Assembly (NCBI GenBank): GCA_022508445.1
Contig: JAFLVG010000010.1
Span: forward strand, 1 to 62,303
Length of the DNA stretch: 62,303 nt
Source: Clostridiales bacterium
GTDB taxonomy: Bacteria; Bacillota; Clostridia; Christensenellales; Pumilibacteraceae
Direction of reading: 5' to 3'
Shown here one piece after another: positions 15,883 to 25,149 of this stretch (the stretch's first letter is position 1; each line of letters starts with the position of its first letter). The notes under the pieces were generated by a model. That model saw nothing but the letters and a program-made list of their open reading frames with translations. It was not told the DNA's origin and ran no database searches. Both the position numbers and the translations under genes were made by a program.

Positions 15883-17853
15883 TTACCAGCGTCCGCCGCC
15901 TCCGCCGCCGAAGCTTCCGCCAGAAAATCCGCCGCCGCCTCCGCCGCCGCGCGAAAGACTTCCACTGTTGACTTTTGGCGGAACGTATGTTAAACTGCCG
16001 CCTACCGAATTCATCAGATTGTTGAGAACAATAACGTCGAATACCGATAGTCCTCTGCCGCCGCTGTAATAAGTCGGAGGCGCAAGAGCGATGTCTTTGA
16101 ACTTATTAGACCAAATATCGGAAACGCCGAGGACGTTCGCATACGGAAGTATATCGTAATAGTATTGCGGATCGTCTGCGAGCAATGCTTCCAGCCTATC
16201 CTTTTCTGCGTCGCGAAGGAAGTTGCGGAATCCGAGTATGCTGTTTAGCTGTTCGTCGTAGTACGGCGTGCGCACTATAAAGAACGGCGCTATTGCGCTC
16301 GGTACTGCCAAGCACACCACATATACCGCCTTTTCGAATACGCTCATAACGTCCGACGGGATGAGAAGTGAAACGAGCGTGGCAAAAAGCAAACTTCCGA
16401 CAAAATACAACACGGCAAAAAACAGACGCTTTGTATTGCCGAGCTTGTGGTAATACATAACGAGAAACACTCCGGCACACACAGTCACCACCACGAAAAC
16501 AAAAGCGGCAACACCTGCAATTATGCAAAAGAGCTTTCCAACTCGAAGCGACGTGAGCGTTGCAAAGCACGCGCCGAAAGCGAAGGACAGCATGACCATA
16601 AGTACGCCGAGAGCTAAGAAACCCTTTTTGTACAATTTGCCGCCGTACTCGCTGTTCACCGCTTTTTTGGTTTCGTTGACTGTCACGCCGAACGCGCCCC
16701 GAAGCGAGGACAGCGCAACGGTGCCGTCGTCATTTGCGCGAGCGAACAGCTTGTCGAACATCCTTTTTTCGTACGCAGTTACCTCGTCTATATTGGAAAG
16801 CTTTTTAAAGTACGTGTCGTTGTCGCGTTCTTCAATCGAAAGATACCCTTTGCTTGCCCAATAGAATATGAGCGACGTAACGTCTTTTGCCGAACAACTG
16901 CCGTCGATGACCTTTCCCATCTGCACGGGCAGCATGTGGCGCTTTTCTCCGCGAACGCCGTCTATCCTCGGCGGATAAAAATCGACTATCGGGGACAGCG
17001 GTTTGTTCTTTGCAAACAGCAGTTTGAGTAAGAGCGACGCCGCAACAAGCAGTGCGCCCAACACAAGAGTAAGCACGAATTCGGTATCGGAGTACGTTTT
17101 AAGCGCTCCGCTCGGCATTTTGTATGCGAGCTCGACATTTTCAAACGCGTCGAGCGCGTACATGCCGCTACTGTAATTGATGTCGCAAGTCACGCGGTTT
17201 GCTATGTCGATTTTGACCGTCTTGTTGTCGTTAGACCACGACACCGTAACACCGGCGGTACTCGAAGTAATCTTTTTACTCTTTATCCAAATGCCGTAAT
17301 CGGTGCCTGCGCTTTGTGGCGCGGCAGGATATGTAACCGTTACGGTCGCCTTCTTTGTAGGACACGTCCACCCACCGCCTATCGCGTTGAGCGCGAGAAC
17401 GTTCTTATCGCGCGGATGCTCGGGCGTGATATAGTCGTATGTGACCTTGCAAAACAACGTTGCGTTCTTAGCGAACGTAAAATCCGGATCGCCGACTACC
17501 GCGCGAATAATCCTGTTTCCGTTTTCGCGTTCGAGTGAATACGGGCGTGACGGCGTTGTTTCGATTTTAAGGTTGCGCACCTTTTCGCCCGAGTTGACGG
17601 GGATATCGACGTAAATGCCGTGACTGTCGTATGTAAAAAATCTCGCCTGCATTTCTTGTGTGATTCGGCATGAACGGTCGGCATTCCATTTGATATCGAC
17701 GTTCATGTAATCGAACTGCACCGCATAATCGGCGCGGCCCTTTTCGTCCTCATCGGGCAAATACAAAGCCAAGAATATTATCGTAAGAAAAAATATAACC
17801 GCCACAGCGACGAATACGCCTACCACGACGGTATTTTTTTTATTTGATGCCAT
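15883..17853 (-). CDS. DUF2207 membrane protein with glycine-rich C terminus
   Basis: A 656-residue membrane protein of the DUF2207 family. An N-terminal transmembrane helix (about 8-30) leads to an extracytoplasmic beta-rich domain (QFDYMNVDIKWNADRS onward). Further helices lie near residues 260-280 and 430-510. The C terminus is almost pure Gly with Phe, Ser and Arg, a hallmark of the family and not an anomaly. Such proteins commonly pair with LemA, as here: it starts 3 nt after the lemA stop. Function is unknown; an envelope role is inferred. Confidence 0.85.
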   Translation of the reverse strand: MASNKKNTVVVGVFVAVAVIFFLTIIFLALYLPDEDEKGRADYAVQFDYMNVDIKWNADRSCRITQEMQARFFTYDSHGIYVDIPVNSGEKVRNLKIETTPSRPYSLERENGNRIIRAVVGDPDFTFAKNATLFCKVTYDYITPEHPRDKNVLALNAIGGGWTCPTKKATVTVTYPAAPQSAGTDYGIWIKSKKITSSTAGVTVSWSNDNKTVKIDIANRVTCDINYSSGMYALDAFENVELAYKMPSGALKTYSDTEFVLTLVLGALLVAASLLLKLLFAKNKPLSPIVDFYPPRIDGVRGEKRHMLPVQMGKVIDGSCSAKDVTSLIFYWASKGYLSIEERDNDTYFKKLSNIDEVTAYEKRMFDKLFARANDDGTVALSSLRGAFGVTVNETKKAVNSEYGGKLYKKGFLALGVLMVMLSFAFGACFATLTSLRVGKLFCIIAGVAAFVFVVVTVCAGVFLVMYYHKLGNTKRLFFAVLYFVGSLLFATLVSLLIPSDVMSVFEKAVYVVCLAVPSAIAPFFIVRTPYYDEQLNSILGFRNFLRDAEKDRLEALLADDPQYYYDILPYANVLGVSDIWSNKFKDIALAPPTYYSGGRGLSVFDVIVLNNLMNSVGGSLTYVPPKVNSGSLSRGGGGGGGFSGGSFGGGGGGRW

Positions 17854-17856
17854 ATT

Positions 17857-18447
17857 TTAAAAACTTACTTTGGGATTTACGCGCTCCGAAACGTCGTCAA
17901 GCTCGAAATAGTGATAGCGTTGCAGGCGCATCCTATTTGCGACAAAGCTGGACGGAAACTGCTCGATCTTGTTGTTTATAAGCTTTACTTTCGCGTTGTA
18001 ATACTTTCTGCTCTGCGCGATTTCATGCTCTATCTGTTCGAGCTGTTTTGAAAGGTTGTTGAACTGACTGTCCGCCTTCAACTGCGGATAAGCCTCGTGC
18101 ACCATGTTCATGAGCATTTTAAGCGACGACGAAAGCTCTTGCTCGGCGGCGGCTTTTTCGTTGCGCGACGCCGACATTGCGTTGTTCCGAGCTTGCGTAA
18201 CGCGCGCTAGCGTTTCCGACTCGTGCTTGGCGTAGCCCTTGCACGTTTCCACAAGATTGGGGATAAGGTCGTAACGCTTTTTCATATGTACGTCCATCGT
18301 CGAAAACGATTCTTCCATATCGTTACGAAGCGAAATGAGCTTGTTTTTTGTGGCTATATACCAAATGACGAATATCAAAAGCACCGCCGCAATCGGCACA
18401 ACGATGCATACCGCCAGCATCGCATTGGACAAAGACAAAAGCTGCAT
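17857..18447 (-). CDS. lemA: LemA family protein
   Basis: A 196-residue LemA protein with an N-terminal membrane helix (residues 5-28) and a long helical domain. Typical segments are NKLISLRNDMEESFSTMDVHMKKRYDLIPNLV (shown in two parts: NDMEESFSTMDV and KKRYDLIPNLVETCKGY) and YNAKVKLINNKIEQFPS. ATG 18447 follows AAGGAGGAATCATT, so the ten residues further upstream are not used. It forms a two-gene unit with the DUF2207 protein. The biochemical role of LemA is not established. Confidence 0.93.
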   Translation of the reverse strand: MQLLSLSNAMLAVCIVVPIAAVLLIFVIWYIATKNKLISLRNDMEESFSTMDVHMKKRYDLIPNLVETCKGYAKHESETLARVTQARNNAMSASRNEKAAAEQELSSSLKMLMNMVHEAYPQLKADSQFNNLSKQLEQIEHEIAQSRKYYNAKVKLINNKIEQFPSSFVANRMRLQRYHYFELDDVSERVNPKVSF

Positions 18448-18549
18448 AATGATTCCTCCTTGGTTTAATTTTATCATAACTGCAATTTGTTTGCAAGTAA
18501 TTTTGTGAAGTTGTGATTAAGCTATCATTAAAACTCCGTTAAATTATTA

Positions 18550-19239
18550 TTACATGTTTTCGCCGAACACCGAATTGACGGCCGAATAAATGGTATATGC
18601 GATTTTTTCTTGATAGCTTGCGGTAATCAGCTTGCTCTCGTCGCTCGGATTGGACAAGAATCCGCACTCGCACAGCACCGACGGATACACGCTGCAATTC
18701 AATATGTAGTAATCGCCTACTGCCGCCGTGCGCGGACGGTCGTTCAGCACTTCGTTGAAGTAATTCTGTATTGTCTTGGCGTAGCGCTCGCCCTCCGAGT
18801 TGTTTGCGAAAAACGCTTGCGCACCCTTGACAGACGACACCGGATAGGAATTGCAATGTATGCTTATCACGAGATCGGGCGAAGCGGAATTGAGAATGTT
18901 TTTCCGCGCTTTCATGTCCTCGCGCTTGCTGTATTTGATTCCACCGCAAACAGCCGCCGAGTCCGAGCGAGTGAGAATGACGTTATACCCGCTGTCTTCA
19001 AGATACTTCATCAAATACTTGGAGATAGAAAGGTTGATGTCACTCTCCTTCGTGCCTGTCGTTATGCCGGTAACACCACCATCCGCACCGCCGTGTCCGG
19101 CGTCTATAACTATCGTTATTCCGTTTTCGGTTCGTCCGGAAGCTATGACGGTGGCTGCCGTGGCAAACGCGGTCACAAACGCGAGTATTAACGACAACAC
19201 GATCACAATAGTTTTCTTTCTGATAGTAATAAACGCCAT
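18550..19239 (-). CDS. cwlD: N-acetylmuramoyl-L-alanine amidase, CwlD-like
   Basis: Zinc amidase (Amidase_3 fold) that cuts the lactyl-amide bond of peptidoglycan outside the membrane. The 229-residue protein has an N-terminal signal anchor (residues 10-33), then metal ligands in DAGHGG, ESDINLS, SIHCNS, and the catalytic glutamate in CECGFLSN. Size and single-domain layout match CwlD, which makes muramic lactam in spore cortex. The gene stands alone on the minus strand, and its upstream region holds four TTATGCAC-like repeats (19266-19315). AGGTGG precedes the ATG. Confidence 0.88.
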   Translation of the reverse strand: MAFITIRKKTIVIVLSLILAFVTAFATAATVIASGRTENGITIVIDAGHGGADGGVTGITTGTKESDINLSISKYLMKYLEDSGYNVILTRSDSAAVCGGIKYSKREDMKARKNILNSASPDLVISIHCNSYPVSSVKGAQAFFANNSEGERYAKTIQNYFNEVLNDRPRTAAVGDYYILNCSVYPSVLCECGFLSNPSDESKLITASYQEKIAYTIYSAVNSVFGENM

Positions 19240-19265
19240 AAATCCACCTTTTTCTACACATCAAT

Positions 19266-19315
19266 TGTGCATAACTTTGTGCATAAGTGCATAACTCGGC
19301 ATATTTCGTGTATAA
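19266..19315 (-). repeat. Cluster of four DnaA-box-like direct repeats upstream of cwlD
   Basis: Read on the minus strand the sites are TTATGCACA (19274-19266), TTATGCACA (19286-19278), TTATGCACT (19294-19286) and TTATACACG (19315-19307). The first two fit the DnaA box TTATNCACA exactly. They lie in the leader or promoter area of cwlD. Confidence 0.5.
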
Positions 19316-19321
19316 CTCTGT

Positions 19322-20788
19322 TTATTTGCCGGATGAGAACAGCTTGACGTTACCTTCGAGCCAAGAATCGAAAAGCTCGTTGAGAGAGCGCTTGGACGAT
19401 TTTTCCATTGCGCCGATGAGGTTTTGCGGCTCGGCAATACCGTACTTGTTTTCCGAATAGTAGCGTTTGAGTCCGGATATGAACGAGTTAGTTCCCACTG
19501 TGTTTCGAACGTCGTCGAGCATGAGCGCGCCCTTGACGTATACAAGATACGAATACTCGGTTTCGCCTTCGTATTCGTTAATCGCTCTCGTCATGGACGT
19601 GTCGCCCATGCCGTTGTCTTTGTATGTTTCACAGTACAGTATATACGCACCCAAAGCGTCGGCGCGCTTTGCGTTGAACGTGTAGTTATACCCTTCCGAA
19701 TGTTCGTAGAACATCATTGTAGAATACTCGGCAAGCCCCTCGTCCAACCAGGAATACTTGACCTCGTCATTGCCCACAACGCCGTACCACCATTGGTGCG
19801 CCGTTTCATGCACTATAATGTCGAGCTTGGCGTCGCCGCTGTACGCGTCGGAAATCATAGAAAGACAGGGGTACTCCATGCCGCCTTGCAAAAAACCTGT
19901 CTGCACAACGGTGTATTCCTTGTACGGATATGCTCCGAACAGATTTCCGAAAATTTTGACCGCGTCGATTGCGGTGTTGAGCGCGCGCTCAGGATCGCCG
20001 TCATTATAGTACAGATAGTTTACAATAACGTCGCCCGCAAGTCCGCTCATCTTTTGATACTCTCCCAAAACAGCCGCAAAGTCGCGGACGTTTTTAGCTT
20101 CAACATTGTACGTAGTAGCGCTCTCGCCGCTCGTCTTGGATTTGACGGTGCCAGTAAACGCACCCTCGAATTTATTGGGCACGGTGAGCGTTACCGAGTA
20201 ATCTGCGCAATCGCTGAAAAACGGATCGCCCGTCGAATAGTAGGGATCGGCAACGAACGCGCCGTTGCGGTACATGCAAGCTATCGGATAGAAATTGGCA
20301 AGGTTGACGGATTTGTCGGTGTAGCCGAATCTGTGCTTGACCTTGGGAAGTTTGACCGTGTAATCGATTGCGACCGAGATTTTTTCGGCGGGATCGAGCG
20401 TTCTCCCCAGCGCCACCGAAAGTATATTTTCGTCCTCGCCCGTCAACGTTATTTCTACGGGTTTGCCGTTTACTTTTACTGACGTAACGTCCAAGACGGA
20501 ATAGCTACGCCCGTCCGGATATGCCTCGGCGATTCGATTTGACGGCACCGGCGAATACTTGGCACCCGAGCGGTATGCGTTAGGATACAAATGGAACCAC
20601 AGCTCTTTAAGCGGTACGTCGTTGTTATTTACGTAATCGCACACTACCGACGAGTTCAGTGTGTAGTCATTCGAGAGCTCGGCCTTTATAGTATATTTCG
20701 ATCTCTGAATTTTTTCGGGCGCGGCACATCCCAAAAGTGACAGCGCCAACGCCGCCGCAAGAATGATTGCTGTTAACTTTTTTCGCAT
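19322..20788 (-). CDS. M1 family metallopeptidase lipoprotein
   Basis: A 488-residue gluzincin peptidase. The N terminus is a lipoprotein signal (positive start, hydrophobic stretch, lipobox LLGC with C21), so it should be anchored outside the membrane. The zinc motif HETAH in IIVHETAHQWWYG, with the third ligand in LDEGLAEYS, is intact. An upstream QGGMEYPCLSMIS segment resembles the GxMEN exopeptidase motif (here GGMEY). The N-terminal beta domain is typical of M1. The usual large C-terminal helical domain is short. It probably trims peptides at the cell surface. Confidence 0.9.
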   Translation of the reverse strand: MRKKLTAIILAAALALSLLGCAAPEKIQRSKYTIKAELSNDYTLNSSVVCDYVNNNDVPLKELWFHLYPNAYRSGAKYSPVPSNRIAEAYPDGRSYSVLDVTSVKVNGKPVEITLTGEDENILSVALGRTLDPAEKISVAIDYTVKLPKVKHRFGYTDKSVNLANFYPIACMYRNGAFVADPYYSTGDPFFSDCADYSVTLTVPNKFEGAFTGTVKSKTSGESATTYNVEAKNVRDFAAVLGEYQKMSGLAGDVIVNYLYYNDGDPERALNTAIDAVKIFGNLFGAYPYKEYTVVQTGFLQGGMEYPCLSMISDAYSGDAKLDIIVHETAHQWWYGVVGNDEVKYSWLDEGLAEYSTMMFYEHSEGYNYTFNAKRADALGAYILYCETYKDNGMGDTSMTRAINEYEGETEYSYLVYVKGALMLDDVRNTVGTNSFISGLKRYYSENKYGIAEPQNLIGAMEKSSKRSLNELFDSWLEGNVKLFSSGK

Positions 20789-20877
20789 ACGACAATGCTC
20801 CTTAATTGGTTTCGATTATTGATATGTCGCCGCACTCGTCGATATGCAAATTTTGTCGCTTTGTAATTTTATAACGT

Positions 20878-20907
20878 AAAACGGCGCCGCAAAATGCGAT
20901 GCCGTTT
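20878..20907 (-). terminator. Probable terminator after ddl
   Basis: On the minus strand AAACGGCATCGC-ATTTT-GCGGCGCCGTTTT forms a GC-rich hairpin with two imperfect pairs, followed by a short T-run, about 30 nt after the ddl stop. Confidence 0.6.
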
Positions 20908-20938
20908 CACTCTGTTTGTACGTTATTTTTATTGCCGT

Positions 20939-22024
20939 CTATTTGCTTGCCAAAGGAATAAGCGGCGTATACACACGTTTTAACGCGTCCTCGCGCGCTT
21001 TTCGCTTCAACGCGATGTCAATCAGCTTTTGTATGAGCTGCGAAAACTTCATGTCGCTTGCAAACAGTCCGCTCGAAAGCGAACCCGGAATAGTGTTGAT
21101 CTCATTGATATAAATGTCCTTGCCTTTGACGAGAAAATCCACCCTTGCAACGCCGCTGCACCCTACGGCTTTAAACGCACGTTCTGCGCTATCTCTCACC
21201 TCTTCGTTAAGCCCATCGCCGATTTGCGCAGGGATTTTGTGCTTCGTGGCTTTCACATCTCCGGCGTACTTGTCTGAAAACGTGAGGAAGTTTTTCCAGC
21301 CGACGGGCTGCTCGGTTTCCGAAGAGATAAGCTCGCCTTCGATACTGTCGCCCAGCACGGCGCAATTTACTTCGATAAAATCGGTAAGCGCTTGCTCTAC
21401 GATTACTCTGTCGTCCCACTCGAACGCTACGCGAAGAGCCGTGAAAAGCTCGGTTTGATTGCTTGCCATAGAAATACCTATCGAGCTACCGAGATTGCAC
21501 GGCTTGACAATAACGGGAAAGCCGGTTATTTCGTTTACGTATTTTAAGGCCGAGCTAGCGTCGTGAGAGTAGCCCTCGCGAGTCAGCGAAAAGTGTGGAA
21601 GAACTTTAAGTCCTTCGCGTTCGAACACGCTTTTTGAACGCATTTTGTCCATGCCGATTGCCGACGCGGCAATATCGCTACCGGTGTACGGAATGCCGCA
21701 CATTTCGAGAAGGCCTTGAAGCGCGCCGTCCTCGCCCAGCATTCCGTGCATGCAAAGAAGGGCAACGTCTATCTTGTACGCGCGCTTGTTCTTCGCATAG
21801 AGATATGGCTGGCCCGGGCGAATATGCACTCGCTTCCCGTCGAACTTGCCGTTCTTGACCTTGTTAACGCTCTCGAAATTCGCAGGATCGGCCGCCCACC
21901 AAACCCCATCGCCGTCGATATACACACCGACGCATTTTTTTGGACACGCGGACATCGCTTGCAGTCCCGTGATTATACTGATGTCGTGTTCGCACGATCT
22001 TCCACCGAAAAATACAGCAATCAT
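20939..22024 (-). CDS. ddl: D-alanine-D-alanine ligase
   Basis: ATP-grasp ligase making D-Ala-D-Ala for peptidoglycan. The 361-residue protein starts with FFGGRSCEHDISIITG, and has CMHGMLGEDGALQGLLE, PYTGSD, VKPCNLGSSIGIS (ATP-binding lysine and loop), and INEINTIPGSLSSGLF (metal and phosphate ligands). Family length is about 350-370. No ribosome site is seen before ATG 22024; instead TATACA lies 6 nt upstream, so a leaderless transcript is possible, though the -35 match is poor. Whether it makes D-Ala-D-Ala or D-Ala-D-Lac cannot be settled by eye. Confidence 0.94.
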   Translation of the reverse strand: MIAVFFGGRSCEHDISIITGLQAMSACPKKCVGVYIDGDGVWWAADPANFESVNKVKNGKFDGKRVHIRPGQPYLYAKNKRAYKIDVALLCMHGMLGEDGALQGLLEMCGIPYTGSDIAASAIGMDKMRSKSVFEREGLKVLPHFSLTREGYSHDASSALKYVNEITGFPVIVKPCNLGSSIGISMASNQTELFTALRVAFEWDDRVIVEQALTDFIEVNCAVLGDSIEGELISSETEQPVGWKNFLTFSDKYAGDVKATKHKIPAQIGDGLNEEVRDSAERAFKAVGCSGVARVDFLVKGKDIYINEINTIPGSLSSGLFASDMKFSQLIQKLIDIALKRKAREDALKRVYTPLIPLASK

Positions 22025-22119
22025 AATTGTTGTATATGATTGCCGCGCCGAATTTGTGATTGTTTATTCTATGCCCATTGCACGCGGAATATAACCGCAA
22101 AGCAAAAAACATGATTAAC

Positions 22120-22911
22120 CTATATAAAATAGAACGAAAATGTCAGTATCGAAACGATAAGAAGGTAAAGCGAAAACCATTTGTAATTCGCTTTTGCAAT
22201 CAGTTTGAGCATTACGCGAACGGCAAAATACCCCGAGGCAAACGCCGACGCCGCACCCACGAATACGCTGAACCAATCTATCCGCGCAATCGCGCCTGCC
22301 TGCGCTACGTCTATCACGCTCAGCAGCAGCGAGCCGAGAATGATCGGAACGCTCATCAGGAAAGAAAACGTCGCTATCTCTTTGCTGTCCGCACCTGCGA
22401 CCGTGCCGCCGAAAATGGTCGATCCGGATCTCGACACGCCCGGGAACACGCCGACGCCCTGCATAACGCCCATCGCGACCGCACTGCCCCAACCCAGCGG
22501 TTTGGGAGACTTATTGCGCTTTGCCACAATCTCGCTAACCAGCATGATAACGGCTGTAAACAGGAAAAAGAAGCAAATATACTTGGCTGTCGAAAAATAA
22601 TCCTCGATATAGTCCTTGCACAAAAACCCGACGAGTACTGCCGGTATACACGCAACCACAAGCATGGCGAGGTGCTTGTACGGTTTTTTCAGCAACTCCA
22701 AAATAGGTTTATATAAAACGAGCACGACGGCAACGAGCGTGCCGATATGCGCCATGACGTCGAAAATCAGATTAAACTGTCCGTTCACGCCGTTATTAAG
22801 TCCCATGATTTCGCGGACAAGTATAAGATGTCCGCTCGACGACACAGGCAAAAATTCGGTAAAACCTTGGACAAGCCCCAAAACCATGGCTTGCCACCAA
22901 ACCATACTCAC
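22120..22911 (-). CDS. uppP: Undecaprenyl-diphosphatase
   Basis: Polytopic membrane phosphatase that recycles undecaprenyl pyrophosphate for wall synthesis; it can also confer bacitracin tolerance. The protein has the signature FTEFLPVSSSGHLIL near the N terminus and the second signature GVFPGVSRSGSTI with the catalytic arginine region. About 7-8 hydrophobic helices are visible. GTG 22911 is placed 6 nt after AGGAGG, the same spacing as at aroE; ATG 22905 (two codons later) and TTG 22917 are alternatives. Length of about 263 residues is normal. Confidence 0.95.
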   Translation of the reverse strand: MSMVWWQAMVLGLVQGFTEFLPVSSSGHLILVREIMGLNNGVNGQFNLIFDVMAHIGTLVAVVLVLYKPILELLKKPYKHLAMLVVACIPAVLVGFLCKDYIEDYFSTAKYICFFFLFTAVIMLVSEIVAKRNKSPKPLGWGSAVAMGVMQGVGVFPGVSRSGSTIFGGTVAGADSKEIATFSFLMSVPIILGSLLLSVIDVAQAGAIARIDWFSVFVGAASAFASGYFAVRVMLKLIAKANYKWFSLYLLIVSILTFSFYFI

Positions 22912-22980
22912 TTCCAACCTCCTCGCGCCGTATAAATTATATTGTTTTTCGGCGGAGAATATGCAAAAAGCGCGCCTAAG

Positions 22981-25062
22981 TTATGCAACGGCTTGCGATT
23001 CGTTACTAACTTCGGCGATTTCCGCGCCGCGCTTGCTTTCGACAGTTTCTTGTTCGTCGACTATCATTTTCGCTTCCGCAGCGGCGGCGCGCATGCTCGA
23101 TTCGCGCTCCTTTATCGCCTGCTCTCTGGCGGCACGCGGCACGATGTCAAACACCTTTTTCTCTATACCGACCTCGTCCTCGTTTTCCGCGAGTTTTTTG
23201 AGCTTTTCGAGATCGCGGTCGAACTTGGCTTTGTCTATCGATTCGAGTTTGGTTACAAATATGCCCTCGTGCATTGTTGCGTCCACCTGCTCTTTGTCGT
23301 AACGCAGTTCTTCGAACAGCTTTTCTCCGGGGCGCAATCCCGAAATTTTGATTTGAATGTCTTGATTGGGAATAAAGCCGTTGAGACGAATGAGGTTGCA
23401 CGCAAGGTCGTAAATATACACCGGCTCGCCCATGTCCAAAACGAACACTTCGCCGCTCGACGCGAGCGCGCCCGTTTGCAAAACAAGCCGCACCGCTTCC
23501 GGAATAGTCATGAAATAGCGCTTAATGTTCCTGTCGGTTACAGTAACGGGTCCGCCGTCTCTTATCTGCTTTAAAAATGTGGGAATGACAGAGCCGGACG
23601 AACCGAGAACGTTGCCGAACCGCACTGCCGCCATTTGCATAGTGCCGCACTCCGCGCGAGTTTGCACGAGCATTTCCGCAAGCCTTTTGCTAGCGCCCAT
23701 TACGTTCGCAGGATTTACCGCCTTATCGGTGGAAACAAGCACAAACCGCTTTACGCCCGCCTTTTGACACTTTTCAATAACGTTTTTCGTGCCGAACACG
23801 TTGTTCTTAATCGCTTCCGTCGGTGCGATTTCCATCATGGGAACGTGCTTATACGCCGCGGCGTGGAACACCGTTTCGGGCTTAAACCGTTCGAGTACCG
23901 ACGCGAGCTTGTCCGCTTCGCGTACAGTACCGATTACTAGCGAATATCTCGACTTATCGTATTTTTTGACAAACTCTTGATCGATATTGAACATGCCGTT
24001 TTCGTGCTGATCGAAAATGACAAGATGCTTACAGCCGAAATTGAGCGCTTGACGGCAAAGCTCCGATCCGATACTTCCGGCGCCGCCCGTGACCATGACG
24101 ACCTTGTCCTTTACTGACATGTCCACAAGCTCTTGGCGAACTTTGAACTCGTCTCTGCCGAGGAGTGACTCTATGTTAATGTCGTGAAGAGTCAGAGATT
24201 TAGTCGCGGCACCCTGCGCGTCGCTTATCGGAGGAAGCATTTTAATGGGTATATTGAATCTGGACAGCCGCTCGTAAATTGCTTTTAACTGCGATTTGGT
24301 AAGATCCGTAATCGCGATTATGAATATGTCCGGATTGCACTGTGAGATAATCGTTTCGATATCGTCAAGTCCGCCTGCAACTATGCTTCCGCCTATCGAT
24401 TTGCCGTGCTTGTCCTTGTCGTCGTCAATGAAAGCAACAGGCAAATACCCCTCGTTCGGATTTGCGATGAAACGATTGTTGAGTACCGAACCGATATTGC
24501 CTGCGCCGTAAATGACGGTACGCTTGGGTTTTTCTGTCGCTTGCTCTGACAGATTGCCTCGCCTTACGTGCTTGACATAGCCTAATATCAAATAGAAAAA
24601 GCGCGGAACGGACGTCAAAACAACCGCGAACACGATATATAACACTATTTGCGTTCCGTACAGCTCTACGTTGAATGACGCCAAAAGCACGACTTTCATT
24701 ATCAGCAGTAAAACGAACGTAACAACATACGATCCGACAAACTTGATAAACTCTATCCGTCCGGCAAACTTCCATACTACGTTGTAGCAGTTGAAAAGAG
24801 CAAGCAAGCAAACGGGAACTGCGGCCAATATTATCATTATGGGTATTTCGAAATTAAGATAGTTAGCCGGAAAAGGTATTTCCTTGAACAAGGCAGCGCG
24901 CGCCGCCCAAAACGACGCGAAGCAAAACGCTATATCGAGCATAAACATGAAAATAACACCGCGGTAACGCAGTGACAACGCACGCATGTTGGCAATGTTT
25001 TTCATTTTTTTGGATATACGCCGCTCTTTGCGATCGGCGCTTTTCTTCGGTTGCTCTGACAT
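22981..25062 (-). CDS. CapD/PglF-like membrane nucleotide-sugar 4,6-dehydratase
   Basis: A 693-residue membrane-bound sugar-nucleotide dehydratase. Four N-terminal helices (about residues 35-170) are followed by a CoA-binding-like Rossmann domain with YGAGNIGSVL, then the SDR dehydratase domain with TGGAGSIGSELCRQA, and the FHAAAYKHVPMME segment in place of the classical YxxxK triad region. Relatives convert UDP-GlcNAc to a 4-keto-6-deoxy sugar for glycans. GAGGAACG precedes ATG 25062. The C-terminal 60 residues are charged and probably flexible. The rest of a capsule or glycan locus is not nearby, apart from glmM. Confidence 0.9.
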   Translation of the reverse strand: MSEQPKKSADRKERRISKKMKNIANMRALSLRYRGVIFMFMLDIAFCFASFWAARAALFKEIPFPANYLNFEIPIMIILAAVPVCLLALFNCYNVVWKFAGRIEFIKFVGSYVVTFVLLLIMKVVLLASFNVELYGTQIVLYIVFAVVLTSVPRFFYLILGYVKHVRRGNLSEQATEKPKRTVIYGAGNIGSVLNNRFIANPNEGYLPVAFIDDDKDKHGKSIGGSIVAGGLDDIETIISQCNPDIFIIAITDLTKSQLKAIYERLSRFNIPIKMLPPISDAQGAATKSLTLHDINIESLLGRDEFKVRQELVDMSVKDKVVMVTGGAGSIGSELCRQALNFGCKHLVIFDQHENGMFNIDQEFVKKYDKSRYSLVIGTVREADKLASVLERFKPETVFHAAAYKHVPMMEIAPTEAIKNNVFGTKNVIEKCQKAGVKRFVLVSTDKAVNPANVMGASKRLAEMLVQTRAECGTMQMAAVRFGNVLGSSGSVIPTFLKQIRDGGPVTVTDRNIKRYFMTIPEAVRLVLQTGALASSGEVFVLDMGEPVYIYDLACNLIRLNGFIPNQDIQIKISGLRPGEKLFEELRYDKEQVDATMHEGIFVTKLESIDKAKFDRDLEKLKKLAENEDEVGIEKKVFDIVPRAAREQAIKERESSMRAAAAEAKMIVDEQETVESKRGAEIAEVSNESQAVA

Positions 25063-25091
25063 CGTTCCTCAATCAGTCGTTTGTTGGAATA

Positions 25092-25121
25092 ATAATACCA
25101 CAGCTCATCGATTCTTGTCAA
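25092..25121 (-). promoter_or_regulatory. Promoter of the 4,6-dehydratase gene
   Basis: TTGACA (25121-25116), 18 nt, TATTAT (25097-25092) on the minus strand. Confidence 0.7.
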
Positions 25122-25149
25122 TCTTTTATTTCCTAACAGCGCAAAAGGC

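Noticed and set aside
15883-15960. Glycine-rich tail of the DUF2207 protein as a novelty, and the proline-rich plus-strand frame over it
   Set aside because: Gly-rich C termini are usual in this family; the proline-rich frame is only its complement.
20939-22024. ddl with VanW-family protein as a vancomycin-resistance set
   Set aside because: VanW-type proteins are widespread in Clostridia; no vanH, vanX or vanRS is present and ddl looks ordinary.
21990-22024. ddl and murI as further leaderless genes
   Set aside because: Each has a -10-like hexamer near the ATG but no acceptable -35, so they are not counted in the leaderless set.
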